Assembly (NCBI GenBank): GCA_026874595.1
Contig: CM049308.1
Span: 16,986,001 to 17,050,000, forward strand
Source: Sipunculus nudus
Lineage: Eukaryota; Annelida; Sipuncula; Golfingiida; Sipunculidae
DNA length: 64,000 bases
Direction of reading: 5' to 3'
This document shows, in pieces, positions 11,913-24,367 of the stretch (the first letter of the stretch is position 1; every line of letters begins with the position of its first letter). The notes beneath the pieces are model-generated. The model had not been told where the DNA came from. It did no database searches and saw only the letters and a list, made by a program, of their open reading frames with translations. A program made the position numbers and the translations under genes.

Positions 11913-12136
11913 TGTACTGGCATCTGGCTGTCAGTGTCAGGCTGGTTGACTGGGCCACGACCCCGTCAGACAGGCAGGCATGGCTGCGCCAGCCTCGGTC
12001 TCGTACACTGGGTGTCAAGTTAAGGCAGTCTTTAGTATACCAGGCTCCAGGCTGGACGTATGTGTATTTACTGAATAAAAGGTTTTAAATGTGAAGAACT
12101 GGTCTTATTCCTTACGTTGTAAACAGCAACATAACA
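11913..12136 (+). repeat. Long terminal repeat of a Gypsy-like element (first copy)
   Basis: About 224 bp starting TGTACTGGCATC and ending ...AACATAACA, with an AATAAA polyadenylation signal in GAATAAAAGGTTTT. It is directly followed by CTGGTGGAGAAGTGCCGGGT, placed like a primer-binding site. It is matched by the copy at 12972-13203 over nearly all its length. Exact ends are inferred from where similarity stops. Confidence 0.65.
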
Positions 12137-12187
12137 CTGGTGGAGAAGTGCCGGGTGTGAGCTACTGTTGGCTCAGAAGTAGTAAAG

Positions 12188-12950
12188 ATGCCAAACAACA
12201 GATCAGGAACATGGAGACGTCTTGACCAGATCCATTTTCTGGTGCACCTGAAATTGATGCTATAGCTTGGTTAGATAAGTTCAGGAACTGGGCTCAGTTC
12301 AGCGGGTTTCATGAGAACAATGAAAAAATAGCCAGCTGACTAAGTTTACTTCTCACCACGTCAGCATCTGATGAAATAAAAAAGAACAGGAAAGCACTCT
12401 ACGATGCTTTCCGGCAACATTACGCCCAACAACAGCTGACTTGGATGCTCGAACAGCAGTTGTGGGACACGCTAATGGAATTGGGACAGTCCCTTGAGGA
12501 CTTCATCGTTTAAGTGGAACTAAAGTGCAACAAATTGAATAAAACTGAAAGGGAAAAGATATGTGCCTTTGTGTTTGGACTTATACCACCCTACGAGGGC
12601 AGGTCATACAAAGTTACTTACAGTCCTGGCAGGATGCAATGCAGGCCGCACGTCTGGCACAGGAGGCCATGACAGTCTCAGGACCAGCAGCCACAGCGGT
12701 ATCAGTTACACCATCTGATGGAGGTACCGACACTCTGAGGCACTCAGCGTTGTGATCGTCAAATGATAACAGAGAAAGTCATGTTTCAGTTATAAGGTCT
12801 TCAAGGGACCGTTCAGATGATCGTCCAGTGTGTCAGTTGTGTTTAAGACGTGGACATACCGCCGCCACCTGCAGGAATTTACCGCATACAGCCTCGCGTG
12901 GATTCCAAGGGCCTGAGCAATCCGAATCACCCGAATGTTACAGGTGTTTA
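12188..12950 (+). pseudogene. Gypsy-like gag polyprotein remnant with CCHC zinc knuckle
   Basis: The frames read FSGAPEIDAIAWLDKFRNWA, YDAFRQHYAQQQLTWMLEQQ, LKCNKLNKTEREKICAFVFG and, nearer the end, AARLAQEAMTVSG. This is the order of motifs in retrotransposon Gag. At about 12825-12880 VCQLCLRRGHTAATC is a CCHC knuckle (Cx2Cx4Hx4C), and a second knuckle starts (PECYRC) but is cut by the second LTR. Several in-frame stops (for example after KIAS and in DFIV) and frameshifts break it. Protease, RT, RNase H and integrase are absent. Confidence 0.8.
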
Positions 12951-12971
12951 CTGCTGTGATCAATGGGGCAA

Positions 12972-13203
12972 TGTGTTGGGCATCTGGCTGTCAGTGTCAG
13001 GCTGGTTGACCGAGCCACGAGCCACGACCCCGTCAGACAGGCAGGCAGGGCTGAGCCAGCCTTGGTCTCGCACACTGAGTGTCAAGTTAAGGCAGTCTTT
13101 AGTATACCAGGCTCAAGGCTGGACGTATGTGTATTTACTGAATAAAAGGTTTTAAATGTGAAGAACTCGTCCTATTCCTTACATTGTAAACAGCAACGTC
13201 ACA
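12972..13203 (+). repeat. Second LTR of the Gypsy-like element, followed by another primer-binding-like site
   Basis: Starts TGTGTTGGGCATCTGG and follows the first LTR to ...GTCACA, including the AATAAA signal, with a small insertion around GAGCCACGAGCCACGA. It is followed by TTAGTGGAGAAGTGCCAGG. That is again primer-binding-site-like sequence rather than ordinary flank, suggesting a tandem LTR-internal-LTR-internal arrangement truncated soon after. Confidence 0.65.
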
Positions 13204-13838
13204 TTAGTGGAGAAGTGCCAGGTATGAGCTGAGTTGCTGGTGGCACCAAAGAATGAGGTCAAATCAAGTATAGGGGGAGAGTTATATTCCCCCTGACCCT
13301 GATCAGGAGTAACTGATATGCTACTACCCCATTGAGACCATAAGGAAAATCCCCTTTGGAAAATGACGAAATATAGCACCAGTTAAAATACAATAATAAA
13401 CAGTTGGGTCACACCACAAGGTATAGAGCTCGCATAAAGCCCTTTACCAAAGCGGCAAATCGAAATTAAGCATATACTCTAGCTCTATATGTTAATGATG
13501 AACTTTATGCGTCTTGGCCTAAAAGCCTCATTCTAGAAGTGCTCTTTGTTGGAGTGCTGTGCCATGACCAACAGGCGCATAACAATACATAGTGGTTAGG
13601 GTTTTTTTTGGTGAAGACCAAACTGGTTCTGTAGGGTAATTTTTGTTTCTGGAAACTTGGGTGTCAGATAAGCTGAACTATTTCCTGCTATATTTTCAGA
13701 TATAATAAACCATCTTGAGACCTATTGGGATTCTCTTTGATTGCTCCTTACACCTTTCACTTGACCTTGTCACATTATATTTGCAATAATAAATAATATT
13801 TTGCAATACAGAAATAAGTAAATACACATGCATTCAAA

Positions 13839-13881
<43 letters not shown>

Positions 13882-13967
13882 TTTTCATATTATAATATCA
13901 TACATAATACTTATACTAATGCTATTACTTCCACTAATTATAACAATAATGATAATCATCATAACAA
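13204..13967. other. No gene seen; (TA)n at 13842-13876
   Basis: AT-rich sequence with no coding signature. A 35-bp AT microsatellite lies near the right side. Confidence 0.5.
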
Positions 13968-15959
13968 GGGACCCATGGGTCACATCGCTCAGCTGAATTT
14001 TGGAAAATGTTAGTAACTGCAAAATATTTTTATTTCATTTGGTTTTTCATGTATATTATCATTAGAAAAGCTATGAGAAAATGGCCCTGCTAAAATGAAA
14101 CTCTGTAACTTATAGAATAATGGACATGAGCTAAACCATTTAGTGATGCACCAAGGGAACAAATAGGCCTATGGTAAGTGTTATATAAAAGTAACATTTC
14201 ATAAACAAATAATGTGTGAAGGTAATTAAGTTTTCAAAAGTTAAATATATAGCCATATGAGATAAAAATTAATCCCACAAAGTTTGACCAATATTCCTAA
14301 TTTTAATACTAAGTTAACAGTGTTATTCACACCTAGGCCCTGCTAACTTTAAGAGATATAAATCAAATGCTACAAAGTATTTATATCTTCTTAAATCTTG
14401 TCAGTTAGCACTTACATTAGATCCTAATAATTTATCACATTTGAATATTAGGATTAAATTTCTGAAATTTTTTTCTTGAAAAAAATCAAAATTGTCCGTC
14501 TCATCAAAAAGAATTTATTTAACATTAAAATTATAAGATTCATCTTGTTTATTAGTCCTGTATATTGAAGGGGTGGGTGGGGTTTCCGTTGTTACTGCTT
14601 GTTGCTGAAAAAAATGTTAATTTTAAGATTAATCTAGTTCATAGTACAGGTCTGTCAACAGAATGGGGGGGGGGGGGGTGGGGGGGAAGGCTCCCTGTGT
14701 TATGGTATTAACTGCAGACAGCCTGATCAAGCTCAACTTGGTGGAGAGAGGGCTTGCCCTAGTGATGGGATGGCATAATATTATGCCTGGGGAGCATAGA
14801 GAGCTGCACTGAATGACCTACAGTGACCAAAGTTGACTGCTTGACAAGGTAAGGGAATACAACAAGAGCCTCCAAAAAAAATTCAATAACTAGTTCTGTA
14901 GTTGAATAATTTTTGCAGCTTTTATTTTCAAATTTCAGATTTTAACAGATTAAATCCTTATGTGTACATGCTGTGAAAATTAAATCCACAGTTCTTACAG
15001 GAAAAAAACGTGCCGTGGCCAAAGTTTGGCAAAATTTTAGGTGCCAATTTTTTATTTTTGCTAATATTTTAAAAAATTTAAAAGATTTTGATCTAATTTT
15101 GGGTATACAATTTAATTTTGATTAATTAAAGTTATATTACTGGAAAAAAGTCCTTAGCTTTAACATGTTTTGTGTAAAGTGATCAAATTATCTTTCCTGA
15201 TTTTTTACAAAATGCATTATGTTTGAGCCCATAACTTTTTTAAATTATATAATACAGACCTTATTTCTGGTATGTACACAGGAACTATATAGAGGAATAT
15301 TTATGGTAAATATTAGGAAAAACAGATGAGTGGCTTTGATTTTAGGCAGTCCTGAAGTGTGAAAATAGGTTTTTAATAAAACAAGTGACCCATGGGTCAT
15401 GACGCTCAGCTGACTGGGAAGAGATTCACAAAAGGAAATTTTATCATCAGAATGGTAGATACCCATTCAACTGAAGCATCAAACAGATTAACCAACAGGC
15501 CAAGATTTAGTCTGTATTTATATATCTGAAAAATAGAGAAAAAATGTGTAAACTTTAAAAACTAGAATACGGGTAGCCGACAAGTGACTACGTGTATCTG
15601 CCAAAATTAGAGTGAAGTGAGGCATGGATTGAGTGGCAAGGGGAAACAGAGTGAGGTATGTTGCATATTAGCATGGATGTCTGCAGCCTAAATGTGTATG
15701 TAGGTTGTGCAACCTACCACAAATCCAGAAAGCTGTCCAAGTTGTATACATATGAAAATTTTAGGCAGAAAAGTCAAACCACTACATGGATATGAGTGAT
15801 TTTAGCCCACGGCAGACAAACAGACAGACGCTGTGCAAAAATGGTTGCAGTTTTGTGTATGATAAAGACCTATGTGAGATCTAAACACAAGCACAATTTT
15901 GGCCCAATCAGTCAAATGGTTCCTGAGATATTAGCTTGGATGTGTGCAGCGTTAACTAG

Positions 15960-17005
15960 AATGTAGGTGGCGCCACCTGTCATAAAATCAAAAAGCTATC
16001 CAGGATGTATAAACCTGCAAAATTTTAGGCAGTTATGTCAAACCACTACAGAGAAATGAGTGATTTTGGCCACGGCAGACCAACAGACAGACGCTGTGCA
16101 AAATGTGCAAAAATGGTTGCAGGTGGCCCCTCCAGTTTTGTGTATGATAAAGACCTATGTGAGATCTATACACATGCAAAATTTTGGCCCAATCGTTCAA
16201 ACGGTTCCCGAGATATGAGCTTGGATGTCTGCAGCATAAACTAGAATAAAGGTGGCGCCACCTGTCATAAAATCAAGAAAGCTATCCAGGATGTATAAAA
16301 CTGCAAAATTTTAGGCAGATATGTCAAACCACTGCCAAGATGTGAGTGACTTTATTGCACGGCAGACAAACAGACAGACGCTGTGCAAAAATGGTTGCAG
16401 GTGGTGCCACCAGTTTTGTGTATGATAAAGAGCTATGTTAGATCTATACACATGCAAAATTTTGGCCCGATCGATCAAACCGTTCCCGAGATATCAGCTT
16501 GGATGTCATCAGCGTGAATGTGAATGTAGGTGGTGCCACCTGTCATAAAATCAAGAAAGCTATCCAGGATGTATAAAACTGCAAAATTTTAGGCAGATAT
16601 GTCAAACCACTGCCGAGATATGAGTGACATTATTGCACGGCAGTCAAACAGACAGACGCTGTGCAAAAATGGTTGCAGGTGGCGCCGCTAGTTTAGCGTA
16701 TGATAAAGAGCTATGTTAGATCTATATACATGCAAAATTTTGGCCCGATCGGTCAAACGGTTCCCGAAATATGAGCTTGGATGTCATCAGCGTGAATGAG
16801 AATGTAGGTGGCGCCACCTGTCATAAAATCAAGAAAGCTATCCAGGATGTATACGCATGCCAAATTTCAGGTGAATTAGTCAATTCACTGCAGAGATATG
16901 AGTGATTTTAACCAAAGGCAGATGAACAGATGGACACTGTGCAAACATGGTTACAGGTGGCGCCACCATTTTTTGTGTATGTTATAGAGCTTTCCAAGGG
17001 CTACA
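15960..17005. repeat. Tandem monomers (~285 bp) with two palindromes each
   Basis: Palindromes matching or close to GGTGGCGCCACC occur near 15966, 16121, 16252, 16402, 16530, 16677, 16806 and 16957. Two versions alternate, one followed by tgtcataaaatcaagaaagc and the other by agttttgtgtatgataaaga, at about 130-155-bp spacing. Confidence 0.8.
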
Positions 17006-17516
17006 TTAGTATAAATTTTATTTCCTGATCAGTCAAACGGTTCCCGAGATATGAGCTTGGAAAGCTGATAAAATCAAGTCCCAGAGGAGCTCTCTGGAAA
17101 CGAACGCGGCAACGGCGGAGGAACCCGGTCAAAAACATAGTATCCACAAAACTTCGTTTTGGCGGGTACAAAAATACAGGTGGCTCCACCAGTCTGCAGA
17201 AACTAATAAAAACACTTACAAACATCAATATCCATGCAAAGAATCATGGTGATCTCCCCATTAGTTGTTCAGATACTTCAACTTTTGTATCAAATTGTCC
17301 ATTATTCTGAGGGATACTTTCGGAGTCCTATAGCTTGAAGGATATGGGTAACAGAGACCTAATTTTAAGTTTCCACAGGCACTTTTCATGGGCCTTCTTG
17401 CATGACAAGAATGAAGATTCTAGGTCCAGTTGTTGCGATTTGTACCCTGTTGACAGATAACCTCATCTTTAAAGGTATCAAAAAAAGAGAAAAAAAATCG
17501 TAAAAAATTGAAAAAA

Positions 17517-20500
17517 GGGACCTATGGGTCACGACGCTCAGCTGTTATATATGATAAAAAAATATTATTTAGAAATGAGGCACATGCTGGTTTTGTGTGG
17601 TAATAAATATAAGCTGTATTATGAGTTGTTGTTGTTTAGCTTATGTATGATTTTGATAGTACCTTTGGAGACAGGGAAGAGGATTGATTTCATTTTATTA
17701 ACAAATGGAGTACTACTGTCACACAGATTTTGACTTGGCCATATAACTTATAAGCAGAACATATAATATAAGAGTTTTACTATTTATTAAAAAAATTACA
17801 AATGTTGTCCCAAATATAATTTTTATTAAAAATAATAAGAGAATCATATGATTTTTTAAAATGAAATATAACTGATATGATTATAAAAATAATATTAAAG
17901 AATATATTCATGAATGCATTCATGAATACATTTTGAAAGTATTTGCACGAGTATTCATATACTTTCATTTTTACCTGAATTCCCATTCTTTATGCAAGAA
18001 ATTTTATAATGGAGTACATAATCATATTTGTATTTAAATACAATTACAAAGTATTCGCACCATGTCTGGTATCTATTCAGTTTTCACCAAACAAAGATGT
18101 TGAGAATCCAGAATATACAAAATTCACACATTTAAATAATGATAATAAGTACCTGGTTTTATGGCCTTTATTTATATTAAAAAATAACTTTAAAAAATTC
18201 ATTTTGGACTAATTTCACATCAATGTACACACTAGACACAGTAGGAATCTAGATTAATATTATCAACTGCATCTTTGTCTATCATTAATTTCCTTCATAT
18301 AATCCCTAATGATTAGTAATGAATAATATGATTTACTTCTTTATCATTAAAATTGAACTGAAAAATGCCATAGGTGACTGCATGGTGTTATTTGGAATAT
18401 GTGACATTCTACCCATCGATCCAAGATTCTTATATCATCAGTAACTGCAAGTTAATTTCCTGTTATTATAAACTAACAAATTCCTTTTCTATTTTTCTTT
18501 AATTTGTTATTAAAAACCAATAAAAATTTATTAATTTATTGTTTATTGTTATGTTGTTGGTTAAAACTACTAGATGAGTTGGGTTGGACACCTGGATCAA
18601 CTGTGGCTGGCCATAAGCTGCCTGGATTCTCGCCTCAAGCGTGCATAATTTGATGAAAGGTCAACAAGGTCAACAAAGTGGTGACTCAAGAGGGGCTGGA
18701 GAGAGCCAAAGTCTGACAGGGTCTCATAAAAAACATTAATAAAAGCTACAATATTTGGCCAATTTCTTTCAGCTTTCTAAACTAAAAAGCTGAAATCCTT
18801 ATATGTGCATGATATGAAAATTATATCAACAGTGCTCACGGGAAACAAACGTGCCATGGTCACAGTTGGGCAAAATTTAAGGTACTAATTTTATATTTAT
18901 GCTAATAACTTAAAAAATTTGAAAAATTCAGAACTAATTTTGGGTATTCAATTGAATCTTGATTAAATAATGTTACATCCCTGACAAAAAAATCTCTAGC
19001 TTCAGCAATGCCCTTGTTAAGGGAGTAAATATATTTCTTGATTTTTTACAAAGTGCATTATGTTTGGGCCCATAACTTAAAACAATTACGCAATACTGAC
19101 ATCATTCTGGCATGAGCATAGAGAATGAAAAATATGTATATTATTTATGATTAAAGTCAGATCAGTGGTTTTGATATTAGGCAGTCTTGAAGTGTAACAA
19201 TGGGTTTTTAATGGAAAAATGAAGTTTTTCATTAATATCTCGAAGGTATTAAGTCCTAGTGACCAAATTCTTGGCATGGTAGGGGATTTTGGAGACATCT
19301 AACTGTATGCCGAATTTAAGGAACTTAGAGCTGAAGCTGGGGAGCTGAGCTCTTGCAAACTGCATAACACTAGCTTGATGTTAACAATATGTTACATGGT
19401 GCTTGAAAACTTGATTAAAATTTACAGTTTTTGATCAACTGGTTTCAAATTTTTGGTTTTAACAGTTGAAATGCTAACAAAAACATGCTGTGAAAATTAA
19501 ATCCACAGTACTTACAGTAAAAAAAACGTGCCATGGTCAAAGTTGGGCAAAATTTAAGGTACCAATTTTTTATTTTTATTGATATTTTAAAAAATTTAAA
19601 AGATTTTAATCTAATTTTGGGTATACAATTTAATTTGGATTAATTAAAGTTATATTACTTGAAAAAAGGTCCATAGCTTTAACGTTTTTTGTGTTAAGTG
19701 ATCAAATATCCTTCCTGATTTTTTCAAAATGCATCATGTTTCTGGCCCATAACTTCTTAAAATTAAATAATACAGACATAATTTCTGGCATGTATATAGG
19801 AACTATATAGAGGAATATTTATGGTAAATAGTAGGAAAAACAGATAAGTGGTTTTGATATTAGGCAGTCCTGAAGTGTGAAAATAGGTTTTAAATAAAAA
19901 AATTGAGGTTTTTCCTTAATTTCTCAAAAGAACGAAGTTGCAAAGACCCAGTTTTCGGCTTGGTAGGAGATCTTGGGGACATCTAACATTATGCCGAATT
20001 TTGGATTCCTAGGTCTGGACTAATACCTTTATTTCACATTCAATTGAATAATACATTTAAGTTTATATATTATTTAAGCATATCCACTTTTCCCATTAAA
20101 ATAGTTTTTATCTGATTAATTTTTTTTATTTACAAGTTTTATAAATTTGTATTAAAAAAACACTGAAAATATAAGTTAAAATATTAGAATTCTTAGTTGC
20201 AATCATTATACATCCAGAGTGTAGCTCGTATTGGGTCATATTATGCATACACATATATTTTTATTATTTTTAAATCACAAATTTTTAAACTGAATTTAAA
20301 AGAAAATAATGCCACAACATGGCATCTGCAAGAGTATTCCTTGAATCACTATTAAAAAGTTTTGCACATTGGAGTTTTCAGTACATGCTTAATCTTATTC
20401 ACCAAAATAAAATAAGATTCTGTAAATTTGGTAAAATAAAAACATCTTTTCAAATAAAGTATACACACTGTTGGTTGAATGAGGGACAAACAATATCATT

Positions 20501-22118
20501 ATGCTAATTACAATCTAAGCTTTAATTTATTCCTGGAATTAATTGTCAATTTCACACCTTGTGAAGTTTTTACTCTTCTCAAGGAAGGAATTACTTATCT
20601 GATGAACATCCACAATTTCATAGCAATACACCTCTTTGTGGACACAATTAAATGTGCACTTTAATCATTGTAACCCTGGTGGTAAATACAAAATCTAAAA
20701 TGAAGCATAGCCAAGAATAAAATGAAATACAGAAAATTATAACATTCATCTAGTTAATGCATCATCTAGGGGGGGGGGAGGGTGTGCAGGGCAGAGAAGA
20801 GGCCTGCTAGTAGTGGCCCAGCTGAGCCAAGACAAGCTGCCTGGGGTGGGTTACATAATGCAAGTGAAGGCTTTACTACTAGGTGGGCTAGATGTAAACA
20901 ACACTTGACATGGTGTATGAAAACTTGAATAAAAGCTACTCTTTTCAATCAATTCCTTTGAAATTTCAGATTTTAAATGATTAAATCCTTATGTATATAT
21001 GCTGTGAAAATTAAATCAACAGTGCTTACAGAAAATAACATGCCATTGCCAAAGTTGGACAAAATTTAGGGTATTGATTTTTTATTTAAGCTAATAACTT
21101 GAAAAATTTGCAAAATTCAGATATAATTTTGGGTAAACAATCGAATCTTGATTAAATAAAGTTATATTCCTGACAAAAGTCTCCAGCTTCAGCAATTCTC
21201 ATCTAAGGAGAGTAAATATATTTCTTGATTTTTAAAAAAGTGCATTATGTTTGGGCCCATAACTTAAAAAAAATACACAATACTGACATCATTTCTGGCA
21301 TGTGCATAGCGAATGTATAGAAAAATATGTATATTATATATGATCAAAGTCAGATCTGAGCTCTAGCAAACTGCATAACACTAGCAATATGTGACACGGT
21401 GCTTGAAAACTTAAATAAAATCTACAGTTTTTGATCAACTGGTTTCAAATTTTTGGTGTTAACAGTTGAAATGCTAACAAAAACATGCCGTGAAAATTAA
21501 ATCCACAGCAGTTACAGCAAAAAAACGTGCCATGGTCAAAGTTGGGCAAAATTTAAGGTACCAATTTTTTATTTTTGCCAATATTTTAAAAAATTTAAAA
21601 AATTTAGATCTTATTTTGGGTATACAATTTAATTTTGATTAATAAAAGTAATATTACTGGAAAAAAAGGGCTTAGCTTTAACAAGTTTTGTGTTAAGTGA
21701 TAAAATTTCTTTCCTGATTATTTACAAAATGCATTATGTTTGGGCCCATAACTTTTTTAAATTATATAATACAGACCTAATTTCTGGCATGTACATAGGA
21801 ATTATTTAGAGGATTATTTATAGGAAATATGAGGAAAAACAGATGAGTGGTTTTGATATTAGGCAGTCCTGAAGTGTGAAAATAGGTTTTTAATAAAAAA
21901 TTGAGGTTTTTCCTTAATTTCTCAAAGGAATGAAGTGGCAAAGACCCAGTTTTCGGCTTGGTAGGAGATCTTGGGAACATCTAACATTATGCTGAATTTT
22001 GGATTCCTAGGTCTTACGGTTTCAAAACGTGCCACATCTACGGACAGACGGACGGACGGACAGACGGACGGACAATGGACCACGACTATAGCTCAGATGA
22101 CTTATAGTCAGCTGAGCT
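17517..22118 (+). mobile_element. Pearl-like element nested in the nested element (level 2)
   Basis: Starts GGGACCTATGGGTCACGACG then CTCAGCTG inside the poly-A of a level-1 monomer (aaaaaattgaaaaaa) and ends TAGTCAGCTGAGCTAAAAA. The level-1 monomer then resumes as tagaggtggcgcacccagtc. Inside are at least four monomers of the level-0 type (about 18730-19310, 19410-20020, 20925-21360, 21390-22060) and spacer sequence (about 17560-18560 and 20030-20900) in which no gene is recognisable. The GACGGACGGACGGAC tract is at about 22042-22075. Confidence 0.75.
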
Positions 22119-23463
22119 AAAAATAGAGGTGGCGCACCCAGTCTGCAGAAACTGATGGAACAGGTCATGATCAATATGTATGCCGAAAATCATGACCATC
22201 AGTGTTGTAGTTATTGAGGTACTGCGGTTTTTGTATCAAATTTTCCATTATTCTGGGGGGTAATTTGGAGCCATACAGCTTAAAGAATATGGGTAACAGA
22301 GACCTAATTTCAGGTTTCCATGGAGATTTTTCATGGGTCTCCCTGTGTGTCAAGAATGTAGATTCTAGGTCCAGTTTTAATGATTTGTGCCCTGTTAACA
22401 GATGTTCATAACTTTAAAGGTCTCAAAAATAGAGAAAAAATTCGTAAAAAAACCTGAAAAAATACAGGTGTCTGCAGGAACTGATGAAACACTCCATGAT
22501 CAATATCCATGAAAACAATTATGGTGATCTCTGCATTAGTTGTTAAGATACTTCAGCTTTTGTATCAAATTTTCCATTATTCTGAGCTGTACTTTGGAGT
22601 GCCATAGCTCAAAGGATATGGGTAACAGAGACCTAATTTCAGGTGTCCATGGAGACTTATCATGGGTCTCCCTGTGTGTTAACAATGAAGATTCTAGGTC
22701 CAGTCCTTACGATTTGTACTCTGTTGACAGATAACTACATCCTGAAAGGTCTCGAAAATAGAGAAAAAAAAATTGTGAAAATTTGAAAAAATACAGGTGG
22801 CACCACCAGTCTGCAGGTACCGATGAAACACCTCTTGATCAATATGTATGCCAAAAATCATGACCATCAGTGTTGTAGTTATTGAGATGTTGCAGTTTGT
22901 TTTTATCAAATTTTCCATTATTCTGGGGGGTTATTGGGAGCCCCCCATAGCTCAAAGGATATGGGTAACAGAGACCTTATTTCAGGTTTCCATGCAGACT
23001 TTTTATGGACCTCTCAGTGTATCAAGAATGAAGATTCTAGGTCCAGTCTTTATGATTTGTGCCCTGTTAACAGCTGTTCACATTTTTAAATTCGTAAAAA
23101 ATCGAAAAATTCAGGTGGCGCCACCAGTCTGCAGGAAGTGATGGAACATCTCATGATAAATACTTATGCCAAAAATCATGACCATCAGTCAAGTAGTTAA
23201 TGAGATATTGAAGTTTTTGTATGAAATTTTTGACTTTTCTGGGGGGCACTTTGGGGCCCCATAGCTCGAAGGATATGGGTAACAGAGATCTAATTTCTGG
23301 TTTCCAAGGAGATTTTTCATGGACCTCTCAGAATCCCAAGTTACAAGGTTCTAGGTTCAGCGGTTCCGATTTGTGCCTGGTTAACGGACGGACAGACGGA
23401 CAGACGGACGACGGACAAAGAGTGATCGCTATAGCTCAGATGACTTTCAGTCAGCTGAGCTAA
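22119..23463. repeat. Four ~330-bp tandem monomers (second half of the level-1 array)
   Basis: The phrase (a/t)caggtggcgccaccagtctg and variants recurs near 22127, 22466, 22794 and 23109. Each monomer contains ggatatgggtaacagagac. The first member of this family lies at 17162-17516, before the level-2 insertion. Confidence 0.8.
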
Positions 23464-24367
23464 AAATTGAGGTTTTTCCTAAATTTCTCAAAGGAACAAA
23501 GAAGCAAAGACCCAGTTTTCGGCTTGTTAGGAGATCTTGGGGACATCTAACATTATGCCAACAGCCTGGGAAGCATAGAGAACTGCACTGAATGACCTAC
23601 AGTGACCAAGTGGACTGCTTGACAATGTAAGGGAATACAACAAGAGCCTCCAAAAAAATTCAATATCTAGCCTAATTTTGCAGCTTTTATTTTCAAATTT
23701 CAGATTTTAACAGATTAAATCCTTATGTGTACATGCTGTGAAAATCAAATCCACTGTACTTACAGGAAAAAAACGTGCCGTGGCCAAAGTTTGGCAAAAT
23801 TTAAGGTACCAATTTTTTATTTTTGCTAATATTTTAAAAAATTTAAAGATTTTGATCAAATTTTGGGTTTACAATTTAATTTTTGACTAATTTAAGTTAT
23901 ATTACTGGAAAAAAAGTCCTTAGCTTTAACATGTTTTGTGTAAAGTGATCAAATATCTTTCCTGATTTTTTACACAATCCATCATGTTTGAGCCCATAAC
24001 TTTTTTAAATTATATAATATAGACCTTATTTCTGGCATGTACATAGGAAGTGTATAGAGGAATATTTATGGTAAATATGTGGAAAAACAGATGAGTGGTT
24101 TTGATATAAGGCAGTCCTGAAGTGTGAAAATATGTTTTTAATAAAAAAATTGAGGTTTTTCCTTAATTTCTCAAAAGAACGAAGTCGCAAAGACTCAGTT
24201 TTTGGCTTGGTAGGAGATCTTGGGGACATCTAACATTATGCCAAATTTTGGATTCCTAGGTCTTACGGTTTCAAAAGGTGCCACATCTACAGACGGAAGG
24301 ACGGACTGACAGACGACGGACAATGGACCACGACTATAGCTCAGATGACTTATAGTCAGCTGAGCTA

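Larger units (their letters stand above)
15382..23463 (+). mobile_element. Pearl-like element nested in the outer one (level 1)
   Basis: Begins CAAGTGACCCATGGGTCATG then CGCTCAGCTGA inside the phrase ggtttttaataaaa of the host monomer. Ends at TCAGTCAGCTGAGCTAAAAA, after which the host phrase resumes as ttgaggtttttcct. It contains about four monomers of one family (about 15960-17000) and five of another (17162-17516 and 22119-23463), all with GGTGGCGCCACC-like palindromes, and ends in a GGACGGACAGACGGAC tract plus hairpin. It is itself interrupted by the level-2 element. Confidence 0.75.
13968..24367 (+). mobile_element. Outer pearl-like element (nesting level 0)
   Basis: The 5' end is GGGACCCATGGGTCACATCG followed by CTCAGCTGA. 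The 3' end is a GACGGAC-type tract and a hairpin (TAGCTCAGATGACT/AGTCAGCTGAGCTA) then an A-run near 24367. It contains a monomer (about 14740-15381) interrupted by the level-1 element and resuming at 23464, then a second monomer to the end. Monomers share phrases such as aacaagagcctccaaaaaaa, cgtgccgtggccaaagtttg and aggcagtcctgaagtgtgaa. No coding capacity seen. A poly-G run lies at about 14665-14686. Confidence 0.7.

Noticed and set aside
13828-14013. ORF starting with a poly-Tyr-Ile stretch
   Set aside because: Translation of a (TA)n microsatellite.
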